Positions 4,533-8,494 of a stretch of DNA of 8,494 nt are shown here, piece by piece. The stretch covers positions 1 to 8,494 of the forward strand of contig CALAMX010000091.1 of assembly GCA_937925755.1 (NCBI GenBank), read 5' to 3'. The position numbers and the translations under genes were made by a program. A model generated the notes under the pieces. It was not told where the DNA came from. It saw only the letters and a list, made by a program, of their open reading frames with translations, and did not search any database. This DNA comes from an uncultured Burkholderiales bacterium. GTDB taxonomy: Bacteria; Pseudomonadota; Gammaproteobacteria; Burkholderiales; Thiobacillaceae. Positions within the stretch are counted from its first letter, which is position 1. Every line of letters begins with the position of its first letter.

Positions 4533-7031
4533 TTAGCCCGACAAGATGCTGGCCGGCGGCAGGCTGAAATAGAAGGTCGCTCCTTGGCCGGGACTCGACT
4601 CCGCCCAGATGTGGCCGCCGTGGCGGTGGATGATGCGCTGCACGGTGGCCAGACCTATGCCGGTGCCCTCGTACTCGCTCGGGTGATGAAGACGCTGGAA
4701 AGGCCCGAACAGCTTGTCTGCGTAGCGCATGTCGAAACCGGCGCCATTGTCGCGCACGTAGAACACCTTGCCGGCGTCGGCCTCTTCGCAGCCCACCTCG
4801 ATTCGGGCATTGGCGGTCTTGCTCGTGTACTTCCAGGCATTGTCCAGCAGGTTTTGTAGGGCTGTGCGCAGCAAGCCAGGGTCGCCCCAGACCTGTAAGC
4901 CAGGCTGGATCTCGACTTGCACATGGCGCCCAGACTGCTGCTCCTGCAGCTCGGCGAGGATGTCGCGCGCCATGCTGCTGATGTCGAGCACACGTGGCTG
5001 TAGCGGCGCACGGGTAAGACGCGACAGCTGCAGCAGGTCGTCGATCAAGGCGGCCATGCGCTGGCTGGCGGCCCGCACCCGGCGTAGGTAGTCAAGCCCG
5101 GGGCCGTCCAGACGCTCACCATAGTCCTCCAGCAGTGCCTGGCTGAACCCGTCGATGGCGCGCAATGGGGCACGCAGATCGTGCGAGACAGAATAGGCAA
5201 AGGCCTCCAGTTCGCGGTTGGCGGCGGCCAGTTCCTCGCTGCGCTGCTTGAGCAGCCGTTCGGTCTGTTTGCGCGCACCGATGTCCAGACTATAGCCGAT
5301 CATGCCTTGAGGTTCCCCCTGTTCGTTGCGCAGCAAACTGAGACTGAGCAGCACGTCCACTGGGCTGCCGTCCTTGCGTTTGAGCTGCACTTCGAGTTCG
5401 AGCGCCCCCTGGCGCTGGAGGGGCAGGATGACATCGCGCCAGAGGAAATCGCTGTCCTCGTAGAGTAGCCCCACCGAGCGGCCCAGGACCTCGTGTGCCG
5501 GGTAGCCGTAGAGCCGTTCGGCGCCTTGGTTCCAGCTGGTGATGAGGCCGTCGAGGTCGGTGCTGACCACGGCATCGTGGATCTGATCGATGATCGCGGC
5601 CTGCTCGCGCACCTGGCGCGTGCGCGCCGCCACCAGTTCTTCCAGGCGGTCACGGTGGGCTGCGAGTTCGCGTTCGACACGGCGCAAATCGGTCACGTCT
5701 AGGGTGGTGCCGATCATGTGCAAGGGGCGATGCTCGGTGTCGAAGGTGACCCGCCCCTGCTCCAGGACGATGCGCTCCTCACCGTTCGGGCAGCGCACCC
5801 GATGTTCGATGCGGTAGGTCCCGTCCTCGCGTTGCATCGAGGCTTGCATCTCCGCCCACACGGCAGCGCGGTCGTCGGGGTGGACGTGGGCCATGAAGGC
5901 CTCGGCGCTGGCGGAGACCTCGCCGGGGACGTAGCCGAGCAGGCGGTATTCCTCGTCCGACCAGGTCGCCTGCCCGCTGGCGAGGTCCAGGTCCCAACTG
6001 CCCAGGTGGGCGATGGCCTGGGCCTGGGCGAGCTGCGCCTCGCTGGCGCGCAGGGCCGCCTCCACGGCCTTGCTCCGGCGAATATCGCGCATGACGGTAG
6101 ACAAGTATTGGAGTTGTCCCTGGTCGTCGTGATGGGCGATGATCACCTGGGAAACCGGGATTTCTGCGCCGCTCGCATCGAGCAGGGCCGTCTCCCCACT
6201 CCAGACGCCATCGCGGATGGCGGCGGGTATGCCCTGTTCGCGGATGACGTCCATGGCCCAGGCAGGGTGGATGTCTTTGATCAGATGCCCTCGCAGCGAG
6301 GACTGCTCAAGGCCGGTAAGCCTGCGCCCGGCCGCATTGAGGTAGAGGATGCGGCCATTGGGATCGGCCATACCGACCAGGTCGGGGGTCGCCTCCAGGA
6401 TGGCGATGAGGCGGTCGCGTTCCGCCTCGGCTGCCTGGCGTTCCGCAAGTGCCGTCCTGAGCTGGGTGTTGGCCGCCTCGGCGCGTGCGCTCTGGCGACG
6501 CAGCTCAGCCGCCTCGCCCTGGCGCAACTGAAGCAGGCGCAGCAGTAAGGCGAGCAGCAGGGCGAACAGGCCGAAGGCGACGGCGAGCAACAGGCGCAGC
6601 CGCTGCTGCCGCTGCTCGATGGGTGAGAGGTCGTGCACCAGGAGCAGGTGGGCCCGCCCCTGATAACCATAGGACAGCGTCGTCTGCAGCGTCAGGGTGG
6701 AACCGCCCGGCGACAGGGCGCGGTGATATTCACCGAGGACGAAGCCATTGGCGGTCTTGAGCGAGAGAGAGGCGAGGTGCGCCTGCCGGCTGCCCCAGTC
6801 CTGTACCACCTGACTGGCACTATGATATTGCCCCTGCTGCAAGTGGCCATGGACCACGCTGGCGAGCAGATCGAGCTCACGCTGGGCCGCGTCTTTGGCC
6901 GCCTGCATCTCCTGCGTCTGCCCCAGACGCAACTGGTGCACGCCATACCCGGAAAGCAAGGCCAGAAGCAGCACCAGGCCGATCCAGGGCAAAGCGGGAT
7001 GTCCAGCCGGACGCATCTCAGCGATCGGCAT
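4533..7031 (-). CDS. Membrane sensor histidine kinase with three PAS domains
   Basis: An 832-residue inner-membrane kinase. TM1 is at about 15-33, a periplasmic loop of about 110 residues follows, and a leucine-rich TM2 lies at about 145-167. A charged helix (about 170-208) takes the place of a recognisable HAMP domain. Three PAS regions follow: about 206-320, about 340-450 (PAS_3 type, with HPDDR and the PAC strand MIGTTLDVTDLRR) and about 475-592 (MIGYSLDIGARK). The HisKA helix carries H617 in SVSHDLRAPLRAIDGFS. The ATPase domain has N727/N731 in LQNLLDNAWKY, DNGAGF (761-766), FGPFQR (775-780) and GTGIGL (789-794), so catalysis looks intact. It has no receiver domain and must pass phosphate to separate regulators, most likely the two encoded next. 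ATG 7029-7031 overlaps the binding-protein gene by 14 nt. A second ATG at 7014-7016, one base after that gene's TGA, is equally possible and would shorten the protein by five residues. The PAS domains show no clear heme or flavin signature, so the signal is unknown. Confidence 0.94.
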   Translation of the reverse strand: MPIAEMRPAGHPALPWIGLVLLLALLSGYGVHQLRLGQTQEMQAAKDAAQRELDLLASVVHGHLQQGQYHSASQVVQDWGSRQAHLASLSLKTANGFVLGEYHRALSPGGSTLTLQTTLSYGYQGRAHLLLVHDLSPIEQRQQRLRLLLAVAFGLFALLLALLLRLLQLRQGEAAELRRQSARAEAANTQLRTALAERQAAEAERDRLIAILEATPDLVGMADPNGRILYLNAAGRRLTGLEQSSLRGHLIKDIHPAWAMDVIREQGIPAAIRDGVWSGETALLDASGAEIPVSQVIIAHHDDQGQLQYLSTVMRDIRRSKAVEAALRASEAQLAQAQAIAHLGSWDLDLASGQATWSDEEYRLLGYVPGEVSASAEAFMAHVHPDDRAAVWAEMQASMQREDGTYRIEHRVRCPNGEERIVLEQGRVTFDTEHRPLHMIGTTLDVTDLRRVERELAAHRDRLEELVAARTRQVREQAAIIDQIHDAVVSTDLDGLITSWNQGAERLYGYPAHEVLGRSVGLLYEDSDFLWRDVILPLQRQGALELEVQLKRKDGSPVDVLLSLSLLRNEQGEPQGMIGYSLDIGARKQTERLLKQRSEELAAANRELEAFAYSVSHDLRAPLRAIDGFSQALLEDYGERLDGPGLDYLRRVRAASQRMAALIDDLLQLSRLTRAPLQPRVLDISSMARDILAELQEQQSGRHVQVEIQPGLQVWGDPGLLRTALQNLLDNAWKYTSKTANARIEVGCEEADAGKVFYVRDNGAGFDMRYADKLFGPFQRLHHPSEYEGTGIGLATVQRIIHRHGGHIWAESSPGQGATFYFSLPPASILSG

Positions 7032-7875
7032 CCATCACCCGCATGATCCGGCGCAGGCCGTCGTAGTCGGCGTCGCCGGCCGGGACGAGGGCGCCCGGTC
7101 CCGGCTGCACGCGCTTGAGCACATCACGGCCAGCCGCGTCGCGCTGCAGATCGAGGAGGGCACGGCGCAGGCGCTCGAGGTCCGCCGCTGGCAGGTTGGC
7201 ACGGGCGACGAATAGGTGATCGGGCACCGCCGGGCTCACCGCCAGGGCGCGCAGCCCGCGCGCTGCGTACGCCTGATAGACCTCTTCCTTGAGCCCACCG
7301 GCGTCGTAATCCCCGGCCAATACGGCCAGGGCGACGTCATGGTGATTGCCGAGGAAATGGTGGCGAGAGAGATCGCGCAGACGCACACCGCCTTGCAGGA
7401 GCTGGTAGTGCGGCAGCAGGTGACCCGTGGTCGAATCGGCGGCACCAAAGGCAATACTACGCCCTTTGAGCTGCTCGATACGGGTCAACGGAGTGTCATG
7501 GCGCACGACGATCACGCTGCGCAGGCTGCTTTGCCCTGCGACCTCGATGCGAGCCAGGATGGGCTTCCGACCGTAGTGTTCCACCATACGAACATAGGCG
7601 GCCGGGCCGAGGTAGGCGATGTCCACCTGGTCGCTGCCGATCGCGTCGATATGCTGCCCATAATCCTGGCCGATGCGCACCTGCACCGGGCGACCCAGCG
7701 CTTGCCCCAGGCGGGCGGCGAGCGGAGAAAAACGCCGCTCGATCTCGGCGGCGGGCAAATAGGGCAGCACCGCCAAGACCAGCGGGGTCTTTCCAGGCGG
7801 TGGCGGCGCCGCCGGTAAGCAGAGCGGCAGCCCACACAGCCAGGCCAGTATCAGGATCGGCAGGCGCAAGCGCAT
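7018..7875 (-). CDS. PhnD-type periplasmic phosphate/phosphonate-like binding protein
   Basis: A 285-residue protein from ATG 7873-7875. This start places a classic signal peptide at the N-terminus (MRLRLPILILAWLCGLPLCL, cleavage near residue 22). An in-frame ATG at 7924-7926 would add 17 residues, and no good ribosome binding site precedes 7875, so the start is uncertain. Family features are LVLAVLPYLPAAEIERRFSP (32-51), DQVDIAYLGPAAYV (82-95), a domain-crossing AFGAADSTTGHLLPHY (142-157) and GNHHDVALAVLAGDYDAGGL (176-195). These match the PhnD/PtxB-like solute-binding fold, with the typical STTGHL loop for an oxyanion-type ligand. Homologues bind phosphonate, phosphite or unrelated small molecules, so the ligand cannot be named. 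No ABC permease or ATPase gene is adjacent. The next gene is a kinase with a periplasmic loop, so I infer a sensory role, delivering ligand state to the kinase. That role is not proven by sequence. Confidence 0.88.
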   Translation of the reverse strand: MRLRLPILILAWLCGLPLCLPAAPPPPGKTPLVLAVLPYLPAAEIERRFSPLAARLGQALGRPVQVRIGQDYGQHIDAIGSDQVDIAYLGPAAYVRMVEHYGRKPILARIEVAGQSSLRSVIVVRHDTPLTRIEQLKGRSIAFGAADSTTGHLLPHYQLLQGGVRLRDLSRHHFLGNHHDVALAVLAGDYDAGGLKEEVYQAYAARGLRALAVSPAVPDHLFVARANLPAADLERLRRALLDLQRDAAGRDVLKRVQPGPGALVPAGDADYDGLRRIMRVMDADR

Positions 7876-7980
7876 GTGTCGGCAAGTCAAAGATACGTCC
7901 CTTGTACCGGTTAGGCGTTGGCACATCCGCCACCCATACGATAACGGCCGCCGCCGGCGCCGTCTGAAGCCGATCTTCGC
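7876..7980 (-). other. gatB to binding-protein intergenic region
   Basis: 105 nt between the gatB stop and the chosen start of the binding-protein gene. Just after gatB lies a GC-rich stretch with a possible ACGGC/GCCGT stem (about 10-nt loop) but no T-run. TTGACT occurs close to the start codon, with no matching -10 element. I see neither a clear terminator for gatB nor a clear promoter for the sensory cluster, so read-through from gatB is possible. Confidence 0.4.
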
Positions 7981-8494
7981 TCAGCCGCCGAGACGCTGCT
8001 TGAGCAGTGCGGTGACCTGCTGCGGGTTGGCGCGCCCCCGGGTGGCCTTCATCACCTGACCGACCAAGGCATTGAAGGCCTTGTCCTTGCCGGCGCGGTA
8101 TTCCTCGACCGATTTCGGGTTGGCCGCCAGCACCTCATCGACCAAGCGCTCCAACTCACCCGTGTCCGACATCTGCTTGAGACCCCGCGCCTCGATGATG
8201 GCGTCGGCCTCCCCTTCACCCGTCCACAAGGCGGCGAACACCTCCTTGGCGAGCTTGGACGAGAGGGTGCCATCGTCGATACGCTTGAGCAGTCCGGCCA
8301 GCCGCGCGGGTGAAATGCGGCTTTGCGTGATGTCCAGGCCCTCGCGGTTGAGTGCGGCGGCCAGCTCTCCCATCACCCAGTTGGCGGCCAGCTTGGCCGG
8401 CACCCCTGCGGCCAGCACCGCCTCGAAATACTCGGCCGTGGCGCGTGTGGCGGTGAGTGTGGCGGCATCGTAGGCGGAAAGCCCCAGTTCATCC
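7981..8494 (-). CDS. gatB: Asp/Glu-tRNA(Asn/Gln) amidotransferase subunit B, C-terminal part (partial)
   Basis: The frame is open through the right edge and ends in TGA 7981-7983, giving the last 170 residues or so. It begins with DELGLSAYDAATLTATRATA, the start of the helical tail after the GatB catalytic cradle. It then shows ANWVMGELAAALN, SPARLAGLLKRIDDGTLSSK, AKEVFAALW and VEEYRAGKDKAFNALVGQV, and ends MKATRGRANPQQVTALLKQR plus a short tail. These are the conserved GatB C-terminal and YqeY-like elements, which bind the tRNA elbow. GatB is the kinase/tRNA-binding subunit of GatCAB, which converts Glu-tRNA(Gln) or Asp-tRNA(Asn) to the amide form. Its presence suggests that the organism uses indirect aminoacylation for Gln or Asn tRNA, as many betaproteobacteria do. 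gatC and gatA usually precede gatB and would lie beyond the right edge. Confidence 0.95.
   Translation of the reverse strand, partial: DELGLSAYDAATLTATRATAEYFEAVLAAGVPAKLAANWVMGELAAALNREGLDITQSRISPARLAGLLKRIDDGTLSSKLAKEVFAALWTGEGEADAIIEARGLKQMSDTGELERLVDEVLAANPKSVEEYRAGKDKAFNALVGQVMKATRGRANPQQVTALLKQRLGG

Noticed and set aside
5718..6548. A 276-codon open frame on the + strand opposite the kinase gene
   Set aside because: It is the antisense shadow of the kinase PAS region. The - strand frame shows clear PAS and kinase motifs, and the + strand translation resembles no family. GC-rich codon bias routinely creates such frames.
7876..7895. TTGACT near the binding-protein start as a sigma-70 -35 element
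   Set aside because: A spacing of 16-18 nt places the -10 position inside the coding sequence, at a GC-rich site that does not resemble TATAAT.
7496..7933. A 145-codon - strand frame starting upstream of the binding-protein gene
   Set aside because: It reads out of frame with the conserved PhnD-type motifs and has a frame-shadow composition (Arg/Pro/Gly/Ala-rich).

Overview
The window is GC-rich proteobacterial chromosome. The flanking housekeeping proteins (PyrE, GatB), two DUF4124/cytochrome-type periplasmic proteins and the abundance of PAS/GGDEF/EAL signalling suggest a free-living, respiring beta- or gammaproteobacterium. The GatB tail looks most like betaproteobacterial GatB. This placement is an inference from sequence character, since no search could be run.

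Layout. On the + strand at the left edge are the 3' end of pyrE (2-190) and, overlapping it, a secreted DUF4124 protein with a long charged helical region (177-827). Everything else is on the - strand and is read from right to left: the 3' end of gatB (8494-7981); a PhnD-type periplasmic binding protein (7875-7018); a membrane histidine kinase with three PAS domains (7031-4533); a single-domain Rcp1-like response regulator (4480-4022); a REC-GGDEF-EAL c-di-GMP response regulator (4025-2223); and two small di-heme c-type cytochrome genes (2186-1552 and 1543-881). The two strands converge at about 828-880.

How the genes work together. The binding protein, kinase and two response regulators are tightly packed, with a 14-nt overlap, a 52-nt gap and an ATGA overlap. 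They form a complete sensory circuit: a possible periplasmic ligand sensor, a kinase with a periplasmic loop and cytoplasmic PAS sensing, and two phospho-acceptors, one of which carries intact c-di-GMP synthesis and hydrolysis motifs. No ABC permease or ATPase is present in the window, so the binding protein is more plausibly a sensor subunit than a transporter component.

The most striking sequence-level observation is that both cytochrome genes are broken. The upstream one has a single-base frameshift after its second heme domain has begun. The downstream one has two mutually compensating single-base frameshifts and an in-frame TAA 45 codons before its natural end. The neighbouring 600- and 832-codon genes are intact. 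This is either local pseudogenisation of the output end of the cluster or locally poor sequence; raw reads would decide. I found no RNA genes, CRISPR arrays, insertion sequences or clear terminators.
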